From assembly GCA_902584225.1 (NCBI GenBank), contig CACHYX010000002.1, positions 1 to 64,000 of the forward strand: a stretch of DNA of 64,000 nucleotides, written 5' to 3'. Made by a program: the position numbers and the translations under genes. Positions within the stretch are counted from its first letter, which is position 1. Every line of letters starts with the position of its first letter. Shown here piece after piece: positions 16,168-25,120 of this stretch. This DNA is from an uncultured Pelagibacteraceae bacterium (GTDB lineage Bacteria; Pseudomonadota; Alphaproteobacteria; Pelagibacterales; Pelagibacteraceae). The notes below the pieces were generated by a model. That model was not told the origin of the DNA, did no database searches, and saw only the letters and a program-made list of their open reading frames with translations.

Positions 16168-17738
16168 TAATTAATTTTTTCTTTTATTAATTTAATAGTA
16201 TTTTTTACACCAAAGAAGCTTATAAAAAAACCTAACCTAGGTCCATTTTCAACTCCGAAGACTACTTCGTATATTAATTTGAACCAGTCTCTTAAATTTT
16301 CTTTATAACCATTTTCTTTTCCAACAGTATAAATATTTGTTTGAATATCTTCTGGATCAAGGTTATCTGGAGAATTTTCTAACATCTTAATTAGATTTAG
16401 TAACGCTTTTTTCTCCTCATTGTTTGGATTTTTGTATTTTTTATTACTTTTTGCAATATCGTTAAAATATGTTAGTGAGTATTCAATTAATTTATCAAAT
16501 ATTGGATAATCTTTTTTATTTAGGTCTTTCGCATACCTTTCAACAAATTTCCATAAAACATCTTTTGAATTAGCATTACTTGTTTCGACCAAATTTAATA
16601 ACATTGAATAGCTCATAATTTTTTTTTCATCAGGAATATTTCCATTATGAACATGCCAAACTGGATTCAATAAAATTTCTTTATTTGACTGATTTTTACT
16701 TTTTTCTATACAATCTAAATATTCATCGACCGCTTTCGGCACAATTTCTTTATAAAGTTTTTTTGCTCGTTTTGGATTTTGAAACATAAATAAGGATAGA
16801 CTTTCTGGAGAAGCATATTTTAACCATTCCTCAATTGTAACACCATTACCTTTTGACTTTGAAATTTTCTCTCCTTTTTCATCTAGAAATAATTCATAAG
16901 CAAAACCAGATGGATTTTTTTTACCTAAAAGTTTCACAATTTTTGTTGATAGGATTGCACTTTCAATTAAGTCTTTTCCATACATCTCAAAATCAACATC
17001 TAAAGTATACCAACGCATTGCCCAATCTACTTTCCATTGAAGTTTGCATTTACCATCAAGAATACTGACATTAATTTTCTCTCCTTTATTGTCGAACGTA
17101 ATACAAGATTTTGATTTATCTATTTCCAAAACTGGAATTTCCAAAACTTGACCAGTTTTTGGACATATCGGTAAAAAAGGACTGTAGGTTTTTTGCCTTT
17201 CTTTACCAAGAGTTGGAATTATGATGTTCATTATCCCATCATAATTTTCTAGGATTTTTTTAAGTGGCTCATTAAAGAAACCACTTTTATATAACTTTGT
17301 TGAGCTTAAAAAATTATACTTAAAATTGAATTGATCTAAAAACTTTTTTAACATTTCATTATTATGTTCTCCGAAGCTTCCAAACTTTTGAAAAGGATCT
17401 GGAACAACAGTCAATGGTTTATGAAGATTGTCAGTTAAAATTTTTTTATTAGGTACATTGTCTGGAACTTTTCTAAGACCATCCATATCATCAGAGAATG
17501 TGATAATTTCTTTAGGTAGGTCTGTTAATAAATTTAATGCATTTACTACCATTGATGTACGTGCTACCTCTCCAAAAGTTCCTATATGGGGTAACCCAGA
17601 TGGACCATAACCTGTTTGAAGAACTATCTTTCCTTTTTTTTCAATAAAAGACTTTCTCTCTTTTAAAATTTTTTTTGCCTCAACGATTGGCCATGAGTTT
17701 GATTTTTCAATGTCTTGTTTATTAATTTCTTTCATCAA
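16167..17738 (-). CDS. lysS: Lysyl-tRNA synthetase, class I
   Basis: Charges tRNA-Lys. The 523-residue protein is the class I (archaeal-type) LysRS found in most alphaproteobacteria, not the class II enzyme of E. coli. The HIGH-type signature is in YGPSGLPHIGTFGEVAR (residues 44-60), the KMSKS-type loop is KISKSKGNG near residue 295, and the C-terminal alpha-helical anticodon-binding cage follows. The start chosen is the first of two adjacent ATG codons. It is divergent from trkH across an 84-base gap and overlaps pyrD by one base. Confidence 0.96.
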   Translation of the reverse strand: MMKEINKQDIEKSNSWPIVEAKKILKERKSFIEKKGKIVLQTGYGPSGLPHIGTFGEVARTSMVVNALNLLTDLPKEIITFSDDMDGLRKVPDNVPNKKILTDNLHKPLTVVPDPFQKFGSFGEHNNEMLKKFLDQFNFKYNFLSSTKLYKSGFFNEPLKKILENYDGIMNIIIPTLGKERQKTYSPFLPICPKTGQVLEIPVLEIDKSKSCITFDNKGEKINVSILDGKCKLQWKVDWAMRWYTLDVDFEMYGKDLIESAILSTKIVKLLGKKNPSGFAYELFLDEKGEKISKSKGNGVTIEEWLKYASPESLSLFMFQNPKRAKKLYKEIVPKAVDEYLDCIEKSKNQSNKEILLNPVWHVHNGNIPDEKKIMSYSMLLNLVETSNANSKDVLWKFVERYAKDLNKKDYPIFDKLIEYSLTYFNDIAKSNKKYKNPNNEEKKALLNLIKMLENSPDNLDPEDIQTNIYTVGKENGYKENLRDWFKLIYEVVFGVENGPRLGFFISFFGVKNTIKLIKEKIN

Positions 17739-17822
17739 AAAACGAATTTATTGTATAATTAGCTTATATTTAAATTCATATAATGTTGAAATTTATTTTC
17801 CATAAAATAATGTTCAAATTAA

Positions 17823-19268
17823 ATGTCCAATTATAAAACAGTTTTTTTTACTTTAGGCGTATTGTTGATTGTATTAGGTTTTTCAATGTTAGTTCCTATT
17901 ACTATACAATTAATTTATAATGAGTTTAATTCTACCTTTATAATATCTTCAATAATTACAATTACTTTTGGTGCTTTATTTTTTTTAGCTAATATTGATC
18001 ATAACAGAAGCTTAAATACCCAGCAGGCCTTTCTACTAACCGCATTGTCATGGATAGGAGTTGCAATATTTGGATCTATTCCATTTATATTCTCAGACTT
18101 GAATCTATCTCTAACTGATGCTTTCTTTGAAAGTATGTCTGGAATTACGACTACTGGTGCTACAATTATCAACAATTTATCAGACACTCCTAAGGCAATT
18201 TTAAGCTGGAGGGCAATACTCCAATGGTTAGGTGGAATTGGAATAATTGTAATGGCAATTACTTTAATGCCTATAATGAACATTGGTGGTATGCAGCTCT
18301 TGAAAATTTCGAGTGGAGATAGTTCAGAAAAAATACTTCCCAAAACAAAACAAATTTCTCTAAGATTAGTTCTGATCTATTTTTCATTAACTTTGTTTTG
18401 TGCATTTTTTTACAAAATTTGTGGAATGAATTTTTTTGACAGCTTAACTCACTCTATGACCACTATTGCTACAGGAGGTTTCTCTAATTACAACCAGTCA
18501 ATAGGATTTTTTGAAAATGCCAAAATTGAGTATGTGTCTATAGTCTTTATAATTTTAGGTAGTATTCCATTTATTTCATATATCAAGTTTTTATCTGGTA
18601 ATAAAAAAATAATATTTAAAGATGAACAAATAAAATTATTCTTCAAGTTAATATTTTTTTCAATTCTTATACTTTTTATTTATTTAGCAATCGTTAATAA
18701 AAGTATTTTTGAAATTCAATTAAGAGCGATTATCTTCAATGTAGTCTCAATATTAACAGGAACTGGTTATGTCACTAAAGAATTTGATCAATGGGGAAAT
18801 TTTCCTTTAATATTTTTTTTATTACTTATGTTTATTGGTGGTTGTGCAGGATCAACCACTTGTGGAATAAAAGTATTTAGAGTGCACATGCTCTATTTTT
18901 TTTTAAAAAATCAACTGTTAAAAATAATTTACCCAAGAGCAATTATCAATTTGAAATATAATAATGATATAGTCCAAGATAAATTAATCGCTTCAATTAT
19001 ATCTTTTATTTATCTTTACATTATTATTTTCTTTATAATCTCTGCTCTTTTAACACTCTCAGGGTTAAACTTTATTACAGCAATTTCTGGAGCTGCTTCC
19101 TCAATATCAAACGTTGGACCTGGATTAGGAAATGAGATTGGACCAAATAGTAATTATGCGAATTTGCCGGTCGCATCAAAATGGATTTTATCTGCTGGAA
19201 TGATTTTGGGTCGTTTAGAAATTTTTGCGATTTTAGTAATTTTTTTACCCTCATTTTGGAGAAACTAA
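17823..19268 (+). CDS. trkH: TrkH-type potassium uptake channel subunit
   Basis: A 481-residue polytopic membrane protein of the TrkH/KtrB family, which takes up K+ with a cytosolic TrkA/KtrA regulator. The four pore loops are recognisable by their glycine-rich filters: SGITTTGATI (about 105-114), TIATGGFSNYN, ILTGTGYVTKEF and ISNVGPGLGNEIG. A GGCAGSTTCGIKVFR segment lies before the third repeat end. No trkA is in the window. The stop is followed directly by the TTG start of the MFS gene, so the two are co-transcribed. Confidence 0.93.
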   Translation: MSNYKTVFFTLGVLLIVLGFSMLVPITIQLIYNEFNSTFIISSIITITFGALFFLANIDHNRSLNTQQAFLLTALSWIGVAIFGSIPFIFSDLNLSLTDAFFESMSGITTTGATIINNLSDTPKAILSWRAILQWLGGIGIIVMAITLMPIMNIGGMQLLKISSGDSSEKILPKTKQISLRLVLIYFSLTLFCAFFYKICGMNFFDSLTHSMTTIATGGFSNYNQSIGFFENAKIEYVSIVFIILGSIPFISYIKFLSGNKKIIFKDEQIKLFFKLIFFSILILFIYLAIVNKSIFEIQLRAIIFNVVSILTGTGYVTKEFDQWGNFPLIFFLLLMFIGGCAGSTTCGIKVFRVHMLYFFLKNQLLKIIYPRAIINLKYNNDIVQDKLIASIISFIYLYIIIFFIISALLTLSGLNFITAISGAASSISNVGPGLGNEIGPNSNYANLPVASKWILSAGMILGRLEIFAILVIFLPSFWRN

Positions 19269-20738
19269 TTGAATAATAATTTTTATTACTTCTTTAAAGA
19301 AAAGTCATTAAAGATGCTTTTGTTTGGTTTTTCCTCTGGCTTACCAATATTACTAGTATTTTCGACTTTATCAGTTTGGTTATCTAAAGCTGGTGTAGAA
19401 AGAAGTACAATAACCCTATTTAGTTGGGCAGGTTTCGCATACGCCTTTAAGTATCTTTGGTCTCCAATAATAGATAAATTTAGTTTACCGATATTTAAGA
19501 AATTTGGACATAGACGAAGTTGGCTTTTATTAACTCAGCTTCTAATTATTTTATCTTTAATACTCACGTCATTTACTGATCCCCAAAAAAATCTTTATGC
19601 TACAGCAATTTTTATTGTTCTTTTGGCATTCTTTAGTGCATCTCAAGATATCATAATTGATGCTTTCAGAATAGAGTCAGTTTCTCAAAGTAAACAAGGG
19701 TATTTATCATCAATGTATATTGCGGGATATAGGCTTGGAATGCTGGTAAGCGGGGCTGGAAGTTTATGGTTAGCTTCATATTTTGGTTCAGAAAACTATG
19801 ACCAAAATGTATGGCAAAAAGTTTATTGTATAATGGCTTTATTTATGATGTTTGGCATATTTGCCAATCTTACTTCTAATGAGCCAAAGATAAAAAAAAA
19901 TATTTTTAAAAAAACAAATAACCACTTGATTTTCTTTTTATCTATATTGTTCGCTATCGCAGTATTTATTTATCTTTACTCAAATGTAAGTTTCACTGTC
20001 AAAGAAAATAATTTATTAATTTTTTTTCTTACTTCTTTAAAGTTATCTTTATGTTTTTTAGTCTCAGGTATTTTGTTGGTCCTAATGACAAAACTTAAAA
20101 TAATTGAGAAAAAAATGATAGCTGAAAGTTATATTGCGCCAATAACAAATTTCATTAAAAAATACGGAAAATTTGCCTTGATCATTCTTCTGCTTATCTC
20201 TCTATATAGAATTGCTGATGTGGTAATGGGTGTAATGGCAAATATATTTTATTTAGAAAAAGGCTACTCAATAAAAGACATTGCGACATACTCAAAGTTT
20301 TTTGGAGTTTTTGCAACTATCATAGGTGGTTTATTAGGTGGCTATTTTGCATCTAAAAAGGGTACAATGACAGCTCTATTTTTTGGTGCTCTCATTGCAT
20401 CTCTAAGTAACTTACTATTCGCTTGGCTGGCAACAGTTGATGCAAATATTAATTATTTAATTATGGTAATTACAGCAGACAATATATCAAGTGGATTTGC
20501 TGGAGCTGCTTTTGTAATTTACTTATCTGGATTAACATCAATAAAGTTTACTGCAACACAATATGCTTTGTTTAGTTCAATTATGTTATTTTTACCTAAA
20601 CTTATAGCGGGATATTCTGGTGCTTGGGTTGATGTAATGGGTTATAGTAACTATTTCATACTCACTGCTTTATTAGGAATACCAGTACTATTTTTAATCT
20701 ATTGGATAGGTATAACTGCAACTATAAAAGATAAATGA
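19269..20738 (+). CDS. ampG: AmpG-like major facilitator permease (probable muropeptide importer)
   Basis: A 489-residue MFS transporter with about 12-14 hydrophobic helices. N-terminal family marks are FGFSSGLPILLVFSTLSVWLS and FAYAFKYLWSPIIDKF, and SASQDIIIDAFRIE carries the charged motif typical of AmpG. AmpG imports anhydro-muropeptides for recycling. The next gene, overlapping by four bases, encodes an SH3/NlpC-P60 peptidase without a signal peptide, as expected for cytosolic trimming of such peptides. The start is TTG immediately after the trkH stop, with GGAG seven bases upstream. AmpG is my best call, but some family members carry other cargo. Confidence 0.8.
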   Translation: MNNNFYYFFKEKSLKMLLFGFSSGLPILLVFSTLSVWLSKAGVERSTITLFSWAGFAYAFKYLWSPIIDKFSLPIFKKFGHRRSWLLLTQLLIILSLILTSFTDPQKNLYATAIFIVLLAFFSASQDIIIDAFRIESVSQSKQGYLSSMYIAGYRLGMLVSGAGSLWLASYFGSENYDQNVWQKVYCIMALFMMFGIFANLTSNEPKIKKNIFKKTNNHLIFFLSILFAIAVFIYLYSNVSFTVKENNLLIFFLTSLKLSLCFLVSGILLVLMTKLKIIEKKMIAESYIAPITNFIKKYGKFALIILLLISLYRIADVVMGVMANIFYLEKGYSIKDIATYSKFFGVFATIIGGLLGGYFASKKGTMTALFFGALIASLSNLLFAWLATVDANINYLIMVITADNISSGFAGAAFVIYLSGLTSIKFTATQYALFSSIMLFLPKLIAGYSGAWVDVMGYSNYFILTALLGIPVLFLIYWIGITATIKDK

Positions 20739-21451
20739 TTAGTAAATACTCATCCATAAATATATACGAAGATAAAAAAAAAAATTCTAAACTATCTTCT
20801 CAAATTCTCTATGGAGAAAAGTTCTCAATTATAAAGAAATATAGGGATTGGTACAAAATTAAAACAGATTTTGACAAATATGTTGGATTTATAAAACCAA
20901 AAAAATTTAAGGAATTTACGCATAAACCAACTCATAAAGTATCTTCATTAAAAGCAAATGTTTTTTCAAAACCTATTAAAAGTTCCAAAATTAAGATGAA
21001 ACTAGGTTTTACTTCATTATTACAAATCAAATCGAGAAAAAACAATTTTTTAAAATTTGATAACTATTGGATACAAAAATCCGATGTTGTTCCTATTAAT
21101 TATAAAGAAAAAATATTTAATAGAATAATTATTTTCAAAAACGTAAAATACAAGTGGGGTGGAAAAAAATTTGATGGAATTGATTGTTCAGGATTAGTTC
21201 AAGTATTTTATAAATTTAACAATCTTTATTGTCCAAGGGATACTGGTCCACAATTTAGATATTTCAAAAAATTTAAATCAATTAAAAAGAATGCTATAAT
21301 TTTTTGGAAAGGTCATGTTGCTGTATGTTTATCAAAAAGAAAATTAATACATGCTTATGGTCCAAAGAAAAAAGTGGTCATTATGGATATAAAAAAGACA
21401 ATAAATTTGATTGAAAAGACTGCTAAACTGAAAGTAATTGGAATAAAATGA
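20735..21451 (+). CDS. SH3-domain NlpC/P60 cysteine peptidase (YkfC-like)
   Basis: A 238-residue peptidase with two bacterial SH3-like modules (about 5-60 and 70-120) and a C-terminal NlpC/P60 domain. The catalytic Cys is C151 in FDGIDCSGLVQVFY, the His is H194 in WKGHVAVCL, and a third polar residue is probably H206 in LIHAYGP. There is no signal peptide or lipobox, so the protein should be cytosolic. This architecture and location match YkfC-type enzymes that cleave gamma-D-glutamyl-diamino acid bonds in recycled murein peptides. It overlaps the AmpG-like gene by four bases and the next gene by four, so all are coupled. The substrate is inference. Confidence 0.83.
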   Translation: MISKYSSINIYEDKKKNSKLSSQILYGEKFSIIKKYRDWYKIKTDFDKYVGFIKPKKFKEFTHKPTHKVSSLKANVFSKPIKSSKIKMKLGFTSLLQIKSRKNNFLKFDNYWIQKSDVVPINYKEKIFNRIIIFKNVKYKWGGKKFDGIDCSGLVQVFYKFNNLYCPRDTGPQFRYFKKFKSIKKNAIIFWKGHVAVCLSKRKLIHAYGPKKKVVIMDIKKTINLIEKTAKLKVIGIK

Positions 21452-22968
21452 ATGTAATAACCGATGAAGAATTAAAAAAAAAATACGATAGACTTTACAA
21501 GAAATTTGCTAAGGGAAACTTTTCAGAAGTTATTAAAGAATGTAATAAAGTACTTAAGAAAAGAAAACACCAATTATTTTTTAACCTATTAAGTTTTACC
21601 TACCAGAAATCTGGTAAAATTGAAAAGTCGATCGATATAATGAAAGATGCATTAACTTTGAATCCAAATAATCCAAATTTTTTAAACAATATGGGTACAT
21701 GTTACTATATGTTACATAAATATTCAGAAGCTGAAAAATATTTTAAGAAAGGGTTGGAAATAGACAACAAACATCTTCACATTCTTAATAATTTAGGAAA
21801 CTTAAAAAGAGAAACTTACAAAATTGCAGAATCAATACAATATTATAAAAAAGTTTTAAGTCTTCAGAATAATGCCGTTCCTTCCCTCTTCAACTTGGTT
21901 GGAATTTATAGAATAACAAATCAAAAAGAAAATTCAAAACAATATTGTAGAGAAATATTAAAATTAAATAAAAGATTGACTGATGCTGATCGCCAATATT
22001 CCTTGGTACATAATTACGTGGAGAATGATCCACACTTAATTGAAATGTTGAAAAAAGTTAATGACGACGATTTGAATAATTTAGAGAAAATCCATGTTTA
22101 TTATGGAATTCATAAAGCTTACGAAGATATTAAAGATTATAAAAGTGCTTTTAAATATTTAAAAATAGGAAACGATCTACTAAAGAAAGAAACAAAATAT
22201 AATTTTAGCCAAGACGAGAAAAGAATTAATAATTTTATTAATTTTTACAAAAAATGTAAAAAAATTAAAACTACTGGAGATCATAGGGGTTTGATATTTA
22301 TTGTAGGAATGCCGCGCTCAGGTTCTTCATTAATTGAGCAAATACTCGCCTCTCATAAAAAAGTATTTGGTGGAGGTGAGATACCATATATGCAAGAAAT
22401 TGCTAACAAAATAATTAGCGAAGAAAAAATTGATGCTTCCACAATGAATTATTATAAAAATCAATACCTTGCACTGATTGACGAGTTAAATAACTCTTCT
22501 CCTATTTTTACTGATAAAGAATTGCTTAACTTTATTAACATAGGATTAATTTTGAAATTATTCCCTAATGCTAAAATAATAAATTGTAAAAGAGATCCAG
22601 TGGATAATTGTTGGTCAATTTATAAAAATTTTTTTCCAATTAAAACACAGTTTGTAAATGATTTTAAAGATATCACTAAATTTTATAGACTTTATCTAGA
22701 TACAATGAAATTCTGGCAAAAAGAATTCCCTAAGAATATTTTCAATCTTAAATATGAAACCTTGATTGAAAATCCAAAAGATCAAATTGAGAAAATTTTA
22801 AATTTTTGCGATTTAGAGTGGGATGAAAATGTTATGAGTCACCACAAAAGTTCACGTATAATAAGAACATTAAGTTTTGATCAGGCAAATAAACCAATAA
22901 GTAAAAAAGTTTCTAATACCATCAAAAATTATAAAAATATGATTGGAGATTTAATTAAAGAGTTTTAG
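21448..22968 (+). CDS. TPR repeat protein with C-terminal sulfotransferase domain
   Basis: A 506-residue two-part protein. Residues about 10-250 are tetratricopeptide-like helical repeats, clearest at NPNNPNFLNNMGTCYYML and HLHILNNLGNLKRE. Residues about 280-500 are a PAPS-dependent sulfotransferase: the 5'-phosphosulfate loop is GMPRSGSSLIEQIL (287-300), and the 3'-phosphate segment is IINCKRDPVDNCWSIYK. The conserved GGGEIPYM helix and a NLKYETLIENP segment follow. Such TPR-sulfotransferases are common in marine alphaproteobacteria, and their acceptors are mostly unknown. No signal peptide is evident. It is the last gene of the trkH run and stops one base before the convergent tyrA end. The acceptor cannot be stated. 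Confidence 0.87.
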   Translation: MNVITDEELKKKYDRLYKKFAKGNFSEVIKECNKVLKKRKHQLFFNLLSFTYQKSGKIEKSIDIMKDALTLNPNNPNFLNNMGTCYYMLHKYSEAEKYFKKGLEIDNKHLHILNNLGNLKRETYKIAESIQYYKKVLSLQNNAVPSLFNLVGIYRITNQKENSKQYCREILKLNKRLTDADRQYSLVHNYVENDPHLIEMLKKVNDDDLNNLEKIHVYYGIHKAYEDIKDYKSAFKYLKIGNDLLKKETKYNFSQDEKRINNFINFYKKCKKIKTTGDHRGLIFIVGMPRSGSSLIEQILASHKKVFGGGEIPYMQEIANKIISEEKIDASTMNYYKNQYLALIDELNNSSPIFTDKELLNFINIGLILKLFPNAKIINCKRDPVDNCWSIYKNFFPIKTQFVNDFKDITKFYRLYLDTMKFWQKEFPKNIFNLKYETLIENPKDQIEKILNFCDLEWDENVMSHHKSSRIIRTLSFDQANKPISKKVSNTIKNYKNMIGDLIKEF

Positions 22969-22969
22969 A

Positions 22970-23866
22970 TTAAATTCTACCAAAATCTGGTTTTGATGTG
23001 TCTTGTTTTAATAAAACTATTTTTTGTCTTACTTTTTTTAAATTTTTTAATTTAATTTTTAAATTATTTTTATTTGATTTTATATCTTGTTTAAATATTT
23101 TTAAATTTTTTATGAAAAGATCAATAACCTTAAGCATATTTGATTTATTATTAAAAAATATATCTCTCCACATGATTTCATTTGAAGCGGCAATTCTAGA
23201 AAAATCCCTTAATCCTCCGGCACTAAATCTAAGAACATTGTCTTTATTTGAAATTTTAAAATTAGTTGCTGTCAAAATTAAATTATAAGCAATTAAATGT
23301 GGTAAATGACTTGTTATCGCAAATATCTTATCATGTTGATCTGCGTCCATAGATGTAGTTTTTGAGCCAAGTAATTTCCAAAATTTCAATATTTTTTTCA
23401 TTTCTTTATTTAGTGAATTTTTTTGTTTTATTATAACCGACCATTTATTAACAAATAGATTCTCGTTTCCACTCAATGGTCCCGATACTTATGATCCTGC
23501 TATTGGATGACTTGAGATCCATTTAATATCTTTTCTTTTAATTTTATTAATTTTGGTAATTATATTTTTTTTGGCAGAACCAACATCAGTAATTAATACA
23601 CCTTTTTTTGAATATCTATTACATGCTAAAAAAATTTTTTTATATTCACTTAAAGGAGCACAGATGACAATAAAATCACATTCAGATATTTTTTTATTTA
23701 TCTTTTTTATTAATTCAAATTTAAGCTTAAATCTCTTTAATGTTCTTTGATTTTTTTTGGATTTTTCGTAAACAAATATTTTTTTGGCAATATTTTTTTT
23801 ACAAACTTTTTTTAATATTGATGAGCCTATCAAACCACAGCCTACAATTAATAATTTATTGATCAT
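22970..23866 (-). pseudogene. tyrA: Prephenate/arogenate dehydrogenase interrupted by one in-frame TAA
   Basis: The N-terminal NAD-binding half (23866-23489, 125 codons) begins KLLIVGCGLIGSSILKK and stops after SSHPIAGS at a TAA at 23489-23491. The same frame then continues without further stops to 22970, giving VSGPLSGNENLFVNKWSV and the helical dimerisation half (DQHDKIFAITSHLPHLIAYNL, GGLRDFSRIAAS). The junction is exactly the conserved HPIAGSE-SGP segment, with the stop in place of the Glu. One base change from GAA explains it; there is no frameshift. Read through, the protein would be about 298 residues, normal for TyrA. The apparent second ORF (23476-22970) starts only at a TTG and is not an independent gene. 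It overlaps hisC by four bases. Genuine loss, readthrough or a sequencing error remain possible. Confidence 0.9.
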
Positions 23867-24942
23867 TTTCTTAATATTTTATCTAGAGTTTTAAGAAGAA
23901 GAATATTCTCTCTTGTATTTCCAATTGTTAATCTTAACTTATTTTTAATTTTATATGCTTCTAAGCTTCTTAAAAGAATTCCTTTTTTTTCAAGAGCCTT
24001 TTTTATTTTAATAGCAGAAAATTTGCAATTATCAAAATCTAATAAAAGAAAATTTGCTGAAACTTTATTAGTTTTAATCTTATAATTTTCTAAAATTTTT
24101 TTAATCTTATGAGCCCATTTTAAGTTATGTTTGATTGATTTTAAGATAAATGATTTATCTTTTAAGGCTTCAACAGCCGCCGTTTCAGCAATTTTATTTA
24201 TGTTAAATGGTGGTTTGATTTTAAAAAGTTCTTTTACAATCTCTTTAGATCCATAACCCCAACCTATTCTAAGTGAAGCTAAACCATATATTTTTGAAAA
24301 TGTTCTTAAAACAAACACATTTTTTTTGTTCTTAAATAGCTCTAATCCAGATTTGTAATCTTTATTTACCATATATTCATAGTAAGCATCATCAATTACA
24401 AGAAGAATATTTTGTCTTAGTTTTTTTCTTAAATCAAGAAGCTCATTTTTTGTTAGATAAGTCCCTGTCGGATTATTCGGATTAGCTAAAAAAACAATTT
24501 TTGTTTTATTCGAAACTTTATCCAAAATTCCTCTAACTGAAACTTTAAATTTATCTTCCTTCGAGTAAATTACTTTTGATCCAATTATGTTGCTATAAAT
24601 CCTGTACATTAAAAAACTGTACTGTGGAACAATAACCTCATCTTTTTTCTGTAAAAATAATTGGCACAATAATTGTATGACTTCATCAGATCCTGAACCA
24701 CAAATAATTTGATCAAAATTACATTTGAATTTTTGTGAGATTTCTCTTCGTAGAGTTCTTGTTTTGCTATCTGGATATTTATCCAGTTTCTTTATACTTG
24801 AAATTATCTTTCTAGATTTAGGTGATTGACCAAGTGCAGATTCATTTGCAGATAGTTTAATTATATTTTTTCTTCTAAAAATATTTGACTTACCTGGCAC
24901 ATAGCTTTGTACATTTAATTTTCTGTAATTTAATTTTTGCAT
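23863..24942 (-). CDS. hisC: Histidinol-phosphate aminotransferase
   Basis: A PLP aminotransferase of 359 residues. The motifs NESALGQSP, SGSDEVIQLL, FLANPNNPTGTYL, DDAYYEYM and the PLP-lysine segment RTFSKIYGLASLRIGWGYG (Lys near 216) fit HisC. It converts imidazole acetol-phosphate to histidinol phosphate. HisC-family enzymes next to tyrA often also transaminate hydroxyphenylpyruvate or prephenate, which makes dual use likely, since tyrA overlaps its end by four bases. It is divergent from metX; the 178-base gap includes an AT-repeat stretch before hisC and the riboswitch on the metX side. Confidence 0.93.
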   Translation of the reverse strand: MQKLNYRKLNVQSYVPGKSNIFRRKNIIKLSANESALGQSPKSRKIISSIKKLDKYPDSKTRTLRREISQKFKCNFDQIICGSGSDEVIQLLCQLFLQKKDEVIVPQYSFLMYRIYSNIIGSKVIYSKEDKFKVSVRGILDKVSNKTKIVFLANPNNPTGTYLTKNELLDLRKKLRQNILLVIDDAYYEYMVNKDYKSGLELFKNKKNVFVLRTFSKIYGLASLRIGWGYGSKEIVKELFKIKPPFNINKIAETAAVEALKDKSFILKSIKHNLKWAHKIKKILENYKIKTNKVSANFLLLDFDNCKFSAIKIKKALEKKGILLRSLEAYKIKNKLRLTIGNTRENILLLKTLDKILRK

Positions 24943-25007
24943 ATTGATATATATATATAAATAATATACTGGTTATTTAAATAAAATTAACCCAATACGG
25001 GATATAA

Positions 25008-25034
25008 TTGACATAAATAGTAACATGTTATAAA
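25008..25034 (+). promoter_or_regulatory. Promoter of metX
   Basis: A perfect -35 box TTGACA (25008-25013) and -10 box TATAAA (25029-25034), 15 bases apart. The predicted start, near 25041, falls at the first bases of the SAM-II riboswitch. The spacer overlaps a ten-base palindrome (TAACATGTTA, 25021-25030) that could bind a regulator. Confidence 0.65.
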
Positions 25035-25040
25035 AGAATT

Positions 25041-25092
25041 TTGCGCTGATTTAACTGAATTGCGAGCGCTTTAAAAAAACCGCTAAATAAGT
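25041..25092 (+). promoter_or_regulatory. SAM-II riboswitch (metA/metX RNA motif)
   Basis: The segment GCGCTGATTTAACTGAATTG followed by CGAGCGCTTTAAAAAAACCGCTAAATAAG matches the SAM-II consensus: stem P1 from GCGCT and AGCGC, the conserved TGATTTAAC, the A-rich linker and the 3' GCTAAA that forms the pseudoknot. SAM-II binds S-adenosylmethionine and lowers expression of the downstream methionine gene, usually by hiding the ribosome site. Here the 3' part lacks a clear purine-rich Shine-Dalgarno and runs into eight T, so the exact output mode is uncertain. The metX ATG is 28 bases further on. Confidence 0.9.
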
Positions 25093-25120
25093 TTTTTTTC
25101 CTCACAATTCACAAAAAACT

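Noticed and set aside
17739-17822. Short gap between lysS and trkH examined for a tRNA or small RNA.
   Set aside because: No cloverleaf, no TTCGA arm and no stable stem; it holds only AT-rich divergent promoter-like sequence.
22970-23476. Apparent separate gene of 168 residues downstream of the tyrA stop.
   Set aside because: It is in the same frame as the N-terminal tyrA part, begins only with TTG in the middle of the conserved SGP-GNENLF region, and is the missing second half of TyrA.
25094-25120. Possible second SAM-sensing aptamer (SAM-V) after the SAM-II element, known in tandem in some SAR11 leaders.
   Set aside because: Only 27 bases remain before the ATG, too short for another aptamer.
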